Assembly (NCBI GenBank): GCA_016179225.1
Contig: JACORV010000122.1
Coordinates: 1 to 37,849 of the forward strand
Length of the DNA: 37,849 nt
From: Gemmatimonadota bacterium
GTDB lineage: Bacteria > Gemmatimonadota > Gemmatimonadetes > Gemmatimonadales > JACORV01
Direction: 5' to 3'
Part shown: one piece after another, positions 1 to 7,335 of the stretch
Numbering within the stretch: the first letter of the stretch is position 1
Layout of the letters: each line of letters begins with the position of its first letter
Made by a program: the position numbers and the translations under genes
Notes under the pieces: model-generated
Told to the model about the DNA's origin: nothing
Database searches by the model: none
Seen by the model: only the letters and a program-made list of their open reading frames with translations

Positions 1-1
1 G

Positions 2-1078
2 TCGCACGTCACGGTGCCCCAGCTCAACGCTATGTACACGGGGGACCGCTCCCGTAAGGAGACGCTGGTCGAGTACGGCTTCCGGTTGCCGTCCGCGCTC
101 GACAACCGGCCGCTGCGGTACGAGGAGTTTCTCCGGCTCGCTCCGCGGGTGCTCTTCGTGTCGGCCACGCCGGGGCCGGAGGAGCTCCGGCTCTCGGGAG
201 GTGCCGTGGTCGAGCAGCTCGTCCGGCCCACCGGCCTCATCGACCCGGAGGCGGAGGTGCGGCCCGTCACGGGGCAGGTGGACGATCTTCTCAAGGAAAT
301 CCGCGCCAGGGAGAGGCGCGGCGAGCGCGTGCTGGTCACGACCCTCACTAAGCGGATGGCGGAGGACCTGACTGACTACCTGAGCCAGGTCGGCGTCCGG
401 GTGCGGTACATGCACTCCGACATCGACGCGATCGAGCGGATGGACATCATCCGTGGGTTGCGGCTCGGCGAGTTCGACGTGCTGGTGGGGATCAACCTCC
501 TGCGCGAGGGCCTCGACCTGCCGGAGGTCTCGCTGGTTGCGGTCCTCGACGCGGACCAGGAAGGCTTCCTCCGGTCGCGGACGTCGCTGATCCAAACGGT
601 GGGCCGGGCCGCGCGCAACGAGCACGGCCGGGCAATCCTGTACGCCGATCGCGTCACCGACTCGATGAAGGCGGCCATGGAGGAGATGGATCGCCGGCGC
701 GAGGTGCAGCGCCGCCACAACACCGAGCACGGGATCACGCCGCGGTCCATCGTGAAGTCGGTGGACGAAATCCGCTTCACGACGCGAGTGGCCGATGCGC
801 GTGAGGACCCGGTGCCGCGTGCCGAGCCGCTCGCGCTGGTGGCGAAGGCGGGCATCTCGTGGCCTGACGCCGACCCAGCCGAGCGTGCCGAGATGCTCAA
901 GCTCCTCGAGGACGAGATGCGCCGTGCGGCGGACGACCTCGACTTCGAGCTGGCGGCGCAGATCCGCGACCAGATCCTCGACCTTAAGGCAGCGGGCGGG
1001 GAAGTGCCGCCGCGCCCGCGGGCCAGCGGGCCAGCAGGCAGGGGTGGGGGTAAGCGTGGGCAGCGCGCGCGTCGATGA
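2..1078 (+). CDS. uvrB: UvrABC excinuclease subunit B, C-terminal part (5' end outside window)
   Basis: Helicase-like damage-verification subunit of nucleotide excision repair, which takes damaged DNA from UvrA and recruits UvrC. The window opens inside the gene; the frame is open from base 2 ([20 protein letters not shown]), so about 358 C-terminal residues of a protein usually near 670 are present. Visible family motifs are [12 protein letters not shown], the motif V stretch [23 protein letters not shown], motif [11 protein letters not shown], and a final UVR domain ([21 protein letters not shown]) that contacts UvrC. The tail after the UVR domain is Gly/Arg-rich. The last codons overlap tsaE. 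A short period-8 repeat (gcgggcca twice, 1018-1033) lies in the tail coding region. The assignment is secure. Confidence 0.97.
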   Translation, partial: SHVTVPQLNAMYTGDRSRKETLVEYGFRLPSALDNRPLRYEEFLRLAPRVLFVSATPGPEELRLSGGAVVEQLVRPTGLIDPEAEVRPVTGQVDDLLKEIRARERRGERVLVTTLTKRMAEDLTDYLSQVGVRVRYMHSDIDAIERMDIIRGLRLGEFDVLVGINLLREGLDLPEVSLVAVLDADQEGFLRSRTSLIQTVGRAARNEHGRAILYADRVTDSMKAAMEEMDRRREVQRRHNTEHGITPRSIVKSVDEIRFTTRVADAREDPVPRAEPLALVAKAGISWPDADPAERAEMLKLLEDEMRRAADDLDFELAAQIRDQILDLKAAGGEVPPRPRASGPAGRGGGKRGQRARR

Positions 1079-1472
1079 GGCGCAGCTCGCGGACTGGGGC
1101 GCCGAATTCGCGCGCCGTCTGACGGCGCCCGCAGTTGTCGGGATCAGCGGCGAGCTGGGTGCCGGCAAGACAACCCTGGTGCGCGCCATCGCGTCGGGCC
1201 TCGGCGTCGCCGAGCCGGTGACCAGCCCGACCTTCGCCCTCGTCCACCGCTATGCCGGCCGCGGCGTGACCGTCTATCACGTGGACGCCTACCGTCTGAA
1301 GCGGGCTGATGACACGGGCGACCTCGGCTTCGACGACATGCTGGGCGAGCCCGACGCGGTCGTGCTGATCGAGTGGCCCGAGCGCCTGGGTGCCGCGTCG
1401 CCCGGGCTGACGCACCGCGTCGCGCTCGCTCACACCGGCGAGGACGGCACGCGGCACATGGAGTGGTCGTGA
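1056..1472 (+). CDS. tsaE: tRNA threonylcarbamoyladenosine biosynthesis ATPase TsaE
   Basis: P-loop ATPase that works with TsaB and TsaD to place the t6A modification at A37 of ANN-decoding tRNAs. The Walker A motif GELGAGKTT lies near residue 30, followed by the family signatures [17 protein letters not shown] and VLIEWPER. From the GTG at 1056, preceded by a G-rich Shine-Dalgarno-like run at 1046-1050, the protein is 138 aa, normal for TsaE. An in-frame GTG at 1044 is an alternative start. The gene overlaps the uvrB end by 23 nt and is followed by tsaB and rimI, the usual companion genes; tsaD is not in the window. Confidence 0.93.
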   Translation: MGSARVDEAQLADWGAEFARRLTAPAVVGISGELGAGKTTLVRAIASGLGVAEPVTSPTFALVHRYAGRGVTVYHVDAYRLKRADDTGDLGFDDMLGEPDAVVLIEWPERLGAASPGLTHRVALAHTGEDGTRHMEWS

Positions 1473-1481
1473 GCGCGCTGT

Positions 1482-1506
1482 CAGCCTTCAGCTTTCGGCC
1501 TTCAGC
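1482..1506 (+). repeat. short tandem repeat directly before tsaB start
   Basis: Two copies of gccttcagc separated by tttcg fill the space between the tsaE stop and the tsaB GTG. No purine-rich ribosome binding site is visible, so the repeat occupies the place where one would be expected. It belongs to the class of locus-specific short repeats seen at many junctions in this window. Confidence 0.5.
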
Positions 1507-2151
1507 GTGACCCTCTACTTCGCCCTCGATACCGCGACGGATCGCCCGACCCTCGCCCTCGCCGCAAGCGGTGAGCGCGGCACGGACGTCACGCTGGGGA
1601 GCCGGCGCGACCTCTCGCGCCAGATCGAGCAGGTGACGGCGCGGATGCTCGCCGAGCGTGGCGCGCGCCCGGGCGACCTCGACGGCGTCGTGGTCGCGGA
1701 CGGCCCGGGCTCGTTCACCGGGCTTCGCATCGGCATCGCCTTCGGGAAGGGTCTCGCGCGCGCGCTCGGCGTCCCACTCTTCGCGGCGCCGTCGCTCCTC
1801 GGGGCGGCGCATGCCGCGGCGCCTCAGGGCGGGACAGTGCACGTTGCCTACGACGCGCTCCGCGGCGACGTCTATCGCGCCCTCTACCGTCTGCATGGCG
1901 AAGAGCCCCGCTCGATCGAAGTCCTGCTGGCGCCCGAGCTCGTCCCCGCCGACGCCCCGGCCCCCTTCGGCATCGAGCTGATTCGGGCCGATGGGAGCCA
2001 TGCGTCGGCCGCGGCGCTGCTCCGGCTCGTGCACGTGCCAAACGGCGCCGCCCCCCTCGCCGATCCGGCCGCGTGGGAGCCTTTCTACGGCCGGCCGGCG
2101 GAAGCGGAAGCGCGCTACCTTGCCCGACATGGCCCCCCCGCCGGTTGCTAG
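1507..2151 (+). CDS. tsaB: tRNA threonylcarbamoyladenosine biosynthesis protein TsaB
   Basis: Inactive kinase-fold partner that forms the TsaB-TsaD heterodimer for t6A synthesis. The N-terminus (YFALDTATDRPTLALA) and the core signature VVADGPGSFTGLRIGIAFGKG around residues 60-80 are typical. The length is 214 aa, within the usual range. The GTG start at 1507 follows a 25-nt repeat instead of a clear Shine-Dalgarno sequence. Its 3' end overlaps rimI by 23 nt. The C-terminal half is more variable, as in other members, and ends in a short Pro-rich tail. Confidence 0.93.
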   Translation: MTLYFALDTATDRPTLALAASGERGTDVTLGSRRDLSRQIEQVTARMLAERGARPGDLDGVVVADGPGSFTGLRIGIAFGKGLARALGVPLFAAPSLLGAAHAAAPQGGTVHVAYDALRGDVYRALYRLHGEEPRSIEVLLAPELVPADAPAPFGIELIRADGSHASAAALLRLVHVPNGAAPLADPAAWEPFYGRPAEAEARYLARHGPPAGC

Positions 2152-2599
2152 GCAGCTGCGCGCGGACGATCTCTCCCGTGTCGCGGAGATCGAGGCGGGT
2201 GTCTTCTCGGACCCCTGGTCGAAACGCTCGTTCGAGGAGATGCTCGCACAGGATACCGTCCACGGGTTCGCCGTGGACGGCGAAGACGGACTGCTGATAG
2301 GGTACGGCGTCTGCTCGGTCGTCGCCGACGAAGGCGAAATCCTCAATCTCGCGGTCGAGCCGGGTGCGCGAGGGAGGGGTGTGGGCACAGCGCTCATCGC
2401 GGTGATGCTCGACTGGCTGCGGGCCCGTGGCTCCGGCCGGGTTTTCCTCGAGGTGCGCAGCTCGAACGAGGCGGCGATAGGGGTGTACCGCAAGGCGGGA
2501 TTTGTCCCGCTCGGGACACGGCGCAGCTACTATCGCCATCCCCGGGAGGACGCCCTCACCATGACCCTCGATTTGGCCTTCGGAGACGCGCGAAAATGA
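2129..2599 (+). CDS. rimI: ribosomal-protein-alanine N-acetyltransferase (GNAT family)
   Basis: GNAT-fold acetyltransferase expected to acetylate the N-terminus of ribosomal protein S18 using acetyl-CoA. The acetyl-CoA binding motif A is seen as LNLAVEPGARGRGVGTAL, followed by EVRSSNEAAIGVYRKAGF, the classic motif B of RimI. The start is set at the ATG at 2129 (MAPPPVARQL), giving 156 aa; a longer reading upstream would run deep into tsaB. The overlap with tsaB and the tsaE-tsaB-rimI order support the name. A -10-like TACCTT lies 7 nt before the ATG, which could allow a leaderless transcript. Confidence 0.92.
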   Translation: MAPPPVARQLRADDLSRVAEIEAGVFSDPWSKRSFEEMLAQDTVHGFAVDGEDGLLIGYGVCSVVADEGEILNLAVEPGARGRGVGTALIAVMLDWLRARGSGRVFLEVRSSNEAAIGVYRKAGFVPLGTRRSYYRHPREDALTMTLDLAFGDARK

Positions 2600-2620
2600 T
2601 GCGAACTGCCGTCGTTTTGG

Positions 2621-2649
2621 TTGACAAAACCCCTTGTGGCGCATATACT
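2621..2649 (+). promoter_or_regulatory. sigma70-type promoter of ssb
   Basis: A perfect TTGACA (2621-2626) and a near-consensus TATACT (2644-2649) are separated by exactly 17 nt. The promoter begins 22 nt after the rimI stop and is followed by the ssb ribosome binding site gaggagggg at about 2681-2689. This is the best promoter in the window. Confidence 0.9.
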
Positions 2650-2693
2650 TCGCCCACGTCCGTGGTACCCGAGCAGATCGCGAGGAGGGGCAT

Positions 2694-3218
2694 GTGAGTC
2701 GGAGTCTCAACAAGGTGATGCTGATCGGGAACCTCGGGGCCGACCCGGAGGTCCGGAGCACCAGCAACGGCAGCCGGGTCGCGTCGTTTTCGCTCGCGAC
2801 CAGCCGCCAGTGGACGACCCAGAGCGGCGAGAAGCAGGAAAAGACCGAGTGGCACAAGATCGTGGTCTGGAACAACAAGGGCTCGAGTCTCGCCGACGTC
2901 GTCGAGAAGTACCTCAAGAAGGGCGACCGCGCGTACGTCGAGGGGCGGATCGAGTACCGCTCCTACGAGGACAAGGAAGGGCAGACGCGGTACGTCACCG
3001 AGATCAACGTGCGGGAGCTCGTGATGCTGTCCGGCCGCAGTGATGGCGGCGGGGGCGGCGCGGGTGGCACGGTCGGAGAGTCGGGGGGGCGGCGCGCGGC
3101 CGCCCCCACCGCCGCGACGGCGGGCAAGCGTGAGGCGAAGGGCAAAGACGGGTCGGCCGAATCCTTCGACGACTTCCCGGAGGCGCTCGATGAGGAGGAC
3201 GACGATCTGCCGTTCTAG
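2694..3218 (+). CDS. ssb: single-stranded DNA-binding protein SSB
   Basis: Tetrameric OB-fold protein that coats single-stranded DNA in replication and repair. The start is the GTG at 2694 (MSRSLNKVMLIGNLG), about 5 nt after a strong gaggagggg ribosome binding site; the longer upstream reading would contain the promoter. The OB-fold spans about residues 1-110 (NKVMLIGNLGADPEVR, WHKIVVWNNKG, GDRAYVEGRIEYRSY). A Gly/Ala-rich flexible linker follows, and the acidic tail ends in DDDLPF, the conserved docking peptide for SSB partner proteins. Length is 174 aa. Its 3' end overlaps the next gene by 29 nt. Confidence 0.97.
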   Translation: MSRSLNKVMLIGNLGADPEVRSTSNGSRVASFSLATSRQWTTQSGEKQEKTEWHKIVVWNNKGSSLADVVEKYLKKGDRAYVEGRIEYRSYEDKEGQTRYVTEINVRELVMLSGRSDGGGGGAGGTVGESGGRRAAAPTAATAGKREAKGKDGSAESFDDFPEALDEEDDDLPF

Positions 3219-4377
3219 CGCATCGTTCCTGACCGCCGCGCTCCTCGCCGGTCTCGTGGCCGGAACCGCGGCGTCGCAGCAGCCCACCCAGCCTCAGGCC
3301 CAGCAACAGCCCCCTGCGGCGCCCGCCTTGGCGCCGCCGGCCACGCACGTGGTGCAGCCTGGCGAGACCTTGTGGTCGCTCGCGCAGCAGTTCTTCGGCG
3401 ACCCGCTGCTCTGGCCGGAGATCTACCGCCTCAACACGACGGTCATCGAGGATCCGCACTGGATCTACCCGGGCGAGGAGCTGAGTCTCGTGCCGACGGA
3501 GGAGCCGGCGGCTCCGGGCGTGCCGGTCGTACCGCAGAACGTCACGGTCTCGCCGACGGGCGACACAGTGCAGCCGACGCTGCCTCCGGCTCGCGCCATG
3601 GAGGCCCCGACCATCTTCTCGCCCACCTTGAGCGCTGGCACGGGCCCGAGGCCGGACGCGATCGAGATCGAGAACCGGCTGGCCTACCGCGCGGTTCGGG
3701 AGGGCGAGTACTACTCCGCAGGTTTCCTCACTGAGGGCCGTGCGCTGGCTGGGGGGCGCCTCCTCGGCAACGTCCAGACTTCGTCGATCCGGCGGCTCAC
3801 GTCCAGCACCACGGCGATGCTCTTCGCCGACGTGGCGGTGGAGCCGCCGCCGGGCGAGACCTTCGAGCGTGGCGACCTGCTGCTGGTCTACCGGATCGCG
3901 AGGCAGATCCGCGGTTACGGCGACGTCGTCCGACCAACCGGGTTACTCCGTGTCGCGGCGCCGGCCGGCGAGGGCGGCAACATTGCCGCCACGGTCGTCG
4001 CGGTGTACGGGCAGATCACGGATGGGCAGTCCGTTTTGAAGGTAGCGCCGTTCAGCTTCCGGTCGAGCGCCCGCGCCGCGGAGGTCGCCGACGGCGTCAC
4101 GGGCGAGGTCGTGGCGCTGCGCGACATTCGCGAAATCGTCGGGCTGCAGGACGTACTCTTCATCAACCGTGGCGCGGAGGACGGCGTGCGCCTCGGCGAC
4201 ATCTTCGCGCTCAGCGGTGCCGCGCGTGCCGGCGTCGGCGTGGTCGAGCAGGACCTGGGCAAAGCGCTGATCGTCAACACGCGCGAGCGCACCTCGACGG
4301 CCGTGATCGTCGAGATCACCCGACCCGACATCGAATCCGGCGCGGCGGCGAGACAGATTCGCCGGATGCCCTCCTGA
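3190..4377 (+). CDS. secreted LysM peptidoglycan-binding protein
   Basis: 395-aa exported protein. The start at ATG 3190 gives a signal peptide (basic MRRTTICR, then a hydrophobic Leu/Ala stretch, ending near AGTAASQQ). After a Gln/Pro/Ala-rich spacer, one LysM domain at about residues 52-100 (HVVQPGETLWSLAQQFFGD, then NTTVIEDPHWIYPGEEL) should bind glycan strands of peptidoglycan. The remaining 300 residues have no family I recognise; they are Val/Gly-rich and probably beta-structured. The gene overlaps ssb by 29 nt in another frame and is probably transcribed from the ssb promoter. Its exact role is unknown; a cell-wall anchoring or sensing role is inferred from LysM. Confidence 0.85.
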   Translation: MRRTTICRSSASFLTAALLAGLVAGTAASQQPTQPQAQQQPPAAPALAPPATHVVQPGETLWSLAQQFFGDPLLWPEIYRLNTTVIEDPHWIYPGEELSLVPTEEPAAPGVPVVPQNVTVSPTGDTVQPTLPPARAMEAPTIFSPTLSAGTGPRPDAIEIENRLAYRAVREGEYYSAGFLTEGRALAGGRLLGNVQTSSIRRLTSSTTAMLFADVAVEPPPGETFERGDLLLVYRIARQIRGYGDVVRPTGLLRVAAPAGEGGNIAATVVAVYGQITDGQSVLKVAPFSFRSSARAAEVADGVTGEVVALRDIREIVGLQDVLFINRGAEDGVRLGDIFALSGAARAGVGVVEQDLGKALIVNTRERTSTAVIVEITRPDIESGAAARQIRRMPS

Positions 4378-4390
4378 GCATCGGGCGGGC

Positions 4391-4425
4391 GGCGGCTGGC
4401 GCGCGCCAGGCGCGCGCCAGCCGCC
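4391..4425 (+). terminator. 15-bp perfect GC hairpin after the LysM gene
   Basis: Arms 4391-4405 and 4411-4425 are perfect complements around a 5-nt loop (ccagg). The stem is almost pure G/C and lies 13 nt after the stop codon. No T-tract follows, so it would be a hairpin-only terminator or an mRNA-stabilising stem. Confidence 0.7.
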
Positions 4426-4495
4426 CCGAGCGGTCCGCCTCGCTCGTAACGCCACGTCGTTCACCACCATTGCTTCCCGCGAAAGTACCGCCAGG

Positions 4496-5446
4496 GTGAG
4501 ACGCCGCGTGCTCGTGACCGGTGGAGCCGGTTTCATCGGCTCCCACGTCGCCGACGCGTTCCTTGCCGCCGGCTGGGATGTGACCATCATCGACAACCTC
4601 TCGCGGGGGCGACCCGAGAACCTGCCGCGCGCGGCGGAGTTCCGCTGCCTGGACATCGGGTCGGAGGAGGCGCGCGACCTGGTGGCCAAGGGCGGCTTCG
4701 AGGTGATCGCGCACCTCGCCGCGCAGGTGGACGTCCGGGTCTCGGTCGCCGACCCGCTCCTCGATGCCGAGGAGAACATCCTGGCGCTGCTGAACATCCT
4801 CGAGGGGGCGCGGCACGGCGGCGTCCGGCGCCTGGTCTTCTCGTCGTCGGGAGGTGTGGTGTACGGGGAGCGCCCGCCGCCGCACCTTGAAACCGCGCCC
4901 AAGCTGCCGATCTCGCCGTACGGGGTGACGAAGCTCGCGGCCGAGTACTATCTGGCCTGCTTCCGGCAGCTGTACGGCATCGACACGGTGGCGCTGCGAT
5001 ACAGCAACGTGTACGGGCCGCGGCAGGATCCGCACGGCGAGGCGGGCGTGGTAGCGATCTTCGGCAGCCGGCTGCGGGACCGCCGCGCCATTACCATCTA
5101 CGGCGACGGCGAGCAGACGAGGGACTACGTGTACTGCGGCGACGTCGCGCGCGCCAACCTGCTGGCGGCGGACGTCGTGCTCCCCGAGCCGGACGGCACG
5201 CTGGACGGGCCCGCCTTCAACGTCGGCACGGGCGTGCAGACGTCGGTGAACGCTCTGGCGCGCGCGATGATCACCGCCTCGGGCATGGACGTCCCGGTCG
5301 AGCACGAGCCGGAGCGGCGCGGCGAGCTGCGCGCCAACGCGCTGGTGATCGACAAGGCGGCGCGCGTACTCGGGTGGCGACCCGAGGTCTCGTTGCACGA
5401 CGGGCTCCGCGCCACGTACGAGTGGATCGTCAAGGGGTCGGACTGA
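4496..5446 (+). CDS. NAD-dependent epimerase/dehydratase (UDP-glucose 4-epimerase-like)
   Basis: Extended short-chain dehydrogenase of 316 aa acting on nucleotide sugars. The Rossmann NAD motif GGAGFIG is at residues 9-15, followed by IDNLSRG, the HLAAQ motif, the SSSG catalytic region and the YxxxK pair (YGVTK) at about 142-146; ALRYSNVYGPRQDP and IYGDGEQTRDYVY are typical of GalE-like enzymes. The substrate cannot be fixed from sequence. The GTG start at 4496 has only a weak upstream Shine-Dalgarno. Its TGA overlaps the tolQ ATG by 1 nt, so it is translationally coupled to the Tol cluster, which is not a usual partner; a role in envelope polysaccharide precursors would fit. Confidence 0.9.
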   Translation: MRRRVLVTGGAGFIGSHVADAFLAAGWDVTIIDNLSRGRPENLPRAAEFRCLDIGSEEARDLVAKGGFEVIAHLAAQVDVRVSVADPLLDAEENILALLNILEGARHGGVRRLVFSSSGGVVYGERPPPHLETAPKLPISPYGVTKLAAEYYLACFRQLYGIDTVALRYSNVYGPRQDPHGEAGVVAIFGSRLRDRRAITIYGDGEQTRDYVYCGDVARANLLAADVVLPEPDGTLDGPAFNVGTGVQTSVNALARAMITASGMDVPVEHEPERRGELRANALVIDKAARVLGWRPEVSLHDGLRATYEWIVKGSD

Positions 5447-6150
5447 TGCAGGTGGCCGGCGCGGTCCCGACATCGTCGTGGGAGCTGGTCGTCACGTCGG
5501 GCGTCGAGACCAAGTTCGTCCTCGCGGTGCTGGCCCTCTTCTCCGCGCTCTCCTGGTTCCTGATCTTCGCCAAGCTGTGGCAGTTCCGGCGCATCCGTCA
5601 CGCCGGCGACACCTTCTTCGGCGCGGTCGCCCACGCCAGCCGCCTGGCCGACGCCCAGCATTCCGTGGGTGCGCTCGCCCCCTCACCCTACACGCGCCTC
5701 TTCAAGGAGGGGACGGGGTTCTTTTCGGAGCTGGTGCCGGGCGGCCTCGCCGCCGAGCCCGAAGCGGGCGGGGCGCTCACTCCCACGCAGCTCGAGGCGC
5801 TCCGCATGGTGCTCGAGACCCAGGTGGACGCGGAACACGACCAGCTGGGCCGGTTCATTCCGTGGCTCGCGACGCTGGGCTCGGTGAGCCCACTCCTCGG
5901 CCTCCTTGGCACGGTGCTGGGCGTGATGGACGCTTTTATCGGGATCGCCGTCGGCGGGGCGGGGAACATTTCCGCGGTGGCGCCGGGTGTTGCGGAAGCC
6001 CTCGTGACGACCGTGGCGGGGCTCGCCGTGGCCATCCCGTCGGTGATCGCCTTCAACATCTTCACCGCCCGCCAGAACTTCGTGGCCGCCGAGTTGGAGG
6101 GGTTTGCCCGGGAGCTGATCGTTACGTTGGCGCGCGAGGGGCGTCTCTGA
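5446..6150 (+). CDS. tolQ: Tol-Pal system inner-membrane proton-channel subunit TolQ
   Basis: MotA/TolQ/ExbB-family protein that with TolR turns the proton motive force into movement of TolA during outer-membrane constriction. It has 234 aa from the ATG at 5446, which overlaps the upstream stop. TM1 lies at about residues 24-45 (FVLAVLALFSALSWFLIF), and the two C-terminal helices contain the family signature GLLGTVLGVMDAF and VTTVAGLAVAIPSVIAFN. ExbB is the alternative, but the tolR-tolA-tolB-pal genes that follow make TolQ the better name. Confidence 0.94.
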   Translation: MQVAGAVPTSSWELVVTSGVETKFVLAVLALFSALSWFLIFAKLWQFRRIRHAGDTFFGAVAHASRLADAQHSVGALAPSPYTRLFKEGTGFFSELVPGGLAAEPEAGGALTPTQLEALRMVLETQVDAEHDQLGRFIPWLATLGSVSPLLGLLGTVLGVMDAFIGIAVGGAGNISAVAPGVAEALVTTVAGLAVAIPSVIAFNIFTARQNFVAAELEGFARELIVTLAREGRL

Positions 6151-6151
6151 G

Positions 6152-6568
6152 ATGCGACGCCCGCGCCGCCGGACCCGCGCCGGGCTGAACGCCGACATCA
6201 ACGTGACGTCGCTGGTCGACGTGGCATTCGTGCTCCTTATCATCTTTATGATCACCGCCCCAATCATGCAGGGCGGCGTCGAGGTGCGGCTGCCGCGCGC
6301 CGAGGCGCGCCCGCTCGAGTCGCGGCAAGGAATGGTTGTGACGATCGACCGACGCGGCCGGATCTACGTGGACGACTCGCCGCTCTCGTACGCCGACTTC
6401 CGCGCCACGTTTCGGGCGCTGGTAGGCCGGCGCCGGCCCTCGGGGATCTACCTTCGCGCGGATCGCGGCGTTCCCTACGGCGAGGTTGCGCGCGTGCTGG
6501 CCGTCATCCGCACCGCGGGCGTGCCGAACGTGGGCCTGGTGACCGAGGCCGAGGACGTGGTGCGGTGA
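6152..6568 (+). CDS. tolR: biopolymer transport protein TolR (ExbD family)
   Basis: 138-aa single-span membrane protein. The N-terminal cytosolic stretch is Arg-rich, and the helix SLVDVAFVLLIIFMITAPI carries the conserved proton-carrying Asp. The periplasmic part (about 45-138) has the ExbD fold pattern, with DRRGRIYVDD, IYLRADRGVPYGEVARVL and VGLVTEAE. It starts 1 nt after the tolQ stop and overlaps tolA by 4 nt. It forms the stator complex with TolQ. Confidence 0.93.
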   Translation: MRRPRRRTRAGLNADINVTSLVDVAFVLLIIFMITAPIMQGGVEVRLPRAEARPLESRQGMVVTIDRRGRIYVDDSPLSYADFRATFRALVGRRRPSGIYLRADRGVPYGEVARVLAVIRTAGVPNVGLVTEAEDVVR

Positions 6569-7335
6569 GAGGGCTCCGCGGACGCGCGACGGCCGAGGGG
6601 GTGCGCGGAGCCGGCATTGCGGGCTCGTTGGCCCTGCACGCCCTGGCGCTGGCGACCTTGCTCATGGCGGGGGCGACGAAGACCCGTCCCCCGCTGCTCA
6701 CGTCCTACCGCGTGGATCTGATCGCGGCGCCCGCCCCCGCTGCTCCGCCCGTGGCGAGCACGCCGGCGGCGCCGGTGCCCGAGCCGTCGCGGCCCGCTGC
6801 CGCGCCGGCGGCGACTCGCACTCCACCGGCGCCGGTCGCCCCTCCGCGCAGCGCTGTACCGGCGGCGGCCCCAGCGCCAAGGCCCGCCGCCGCGCCGCCG
6901 CAACCTCAGGCGGCGGCCAGTCGGACGCCCGCCGCGCCCCCCTCGGCCGCGTCGAGTGCGGCCGCCCCCAGCTCGCCGCTGGCGCCCGGCGCGGCGCCGG
7001 GGGTCGGCGCGGACCCCGCCACCGTACGCACGGAGGGAGTCGAATTTCCGTTTCCGGGGTATCTCCGGAATCTCGTGGCCCAGGTCTACCGGCGCTGGCG
7101 GCCGCCCTCGACCAACGCGGCGCTCCAGGCGGAAGTCTTCTTCTTCGTGCATCGTGACGGCTCGGTGACGGGACTGCAGTTCATCAGCCGGTCGGGGTCG
7201 TTCGCGTTCGACCTCGAGGCGCAAGGCGCGGTCGAGGCCGCGACGCGTGCGGCCGCCTTCGGACCGCTTCCGGACGGCTATGCCGCGGACGTGCTGCCGG
7301 TTTCCTTCTTCTTTAGCCCCGGCAAGGTGCGGTGA
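6565..7335 (+). CDS. tolA: TolA/TonB-type energy transducer
   Basis: 256-aa protein linking the TolQR motor to the outer membrane. A single N-terminal membrane helix (SLALHALALATLLMAGA) is followed by about 100 residues very rich in Pro and Ala that should span the periplasm. The C-terminal domain (about 165-256) has the TonB/TolA pattern: FPGYLRNLVAQVYRRWRPP, then FFFVHRDGSVTGLQF and FGPLPDGY. The linker is Pro/Ala rather than the Lys/Ala helix of enteric TolA, so it resembles TonB in that part; position between tolR and tolB decides the call. GTG start overlapping tolR by 4 nt. Confidence 0.87.
   Translation: MRGLRGRATAEGVRGAGIAGSLALHALALATLLMAGATKTRPPLLTSYRVDLIAAPAPAAPPVASTPAAPVPEPSRPAAAPAATRTPPAPVAPPRSAVPAAAPAPRPAAAPPQPQAAASRTPAAPPSAASSAAAPSSPLAPGAAPGVGADPATVRTEGVEFPFPGYLRNLVAQVYRRWRPPSTNAALQAEVFFFVHRDGSVTGLQFISRSGSFAFDLEAQGAVEAATRAAAFGPLPDGYAADVLPVSFFFSPGKVR

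Noticed and set aside
1144-2493. Minus-strand frame opposite tsaE, tsaB and rimI
   Set aside because: The + strand genes have clear family motifs; the minus frame is Arg-rich without motifs.
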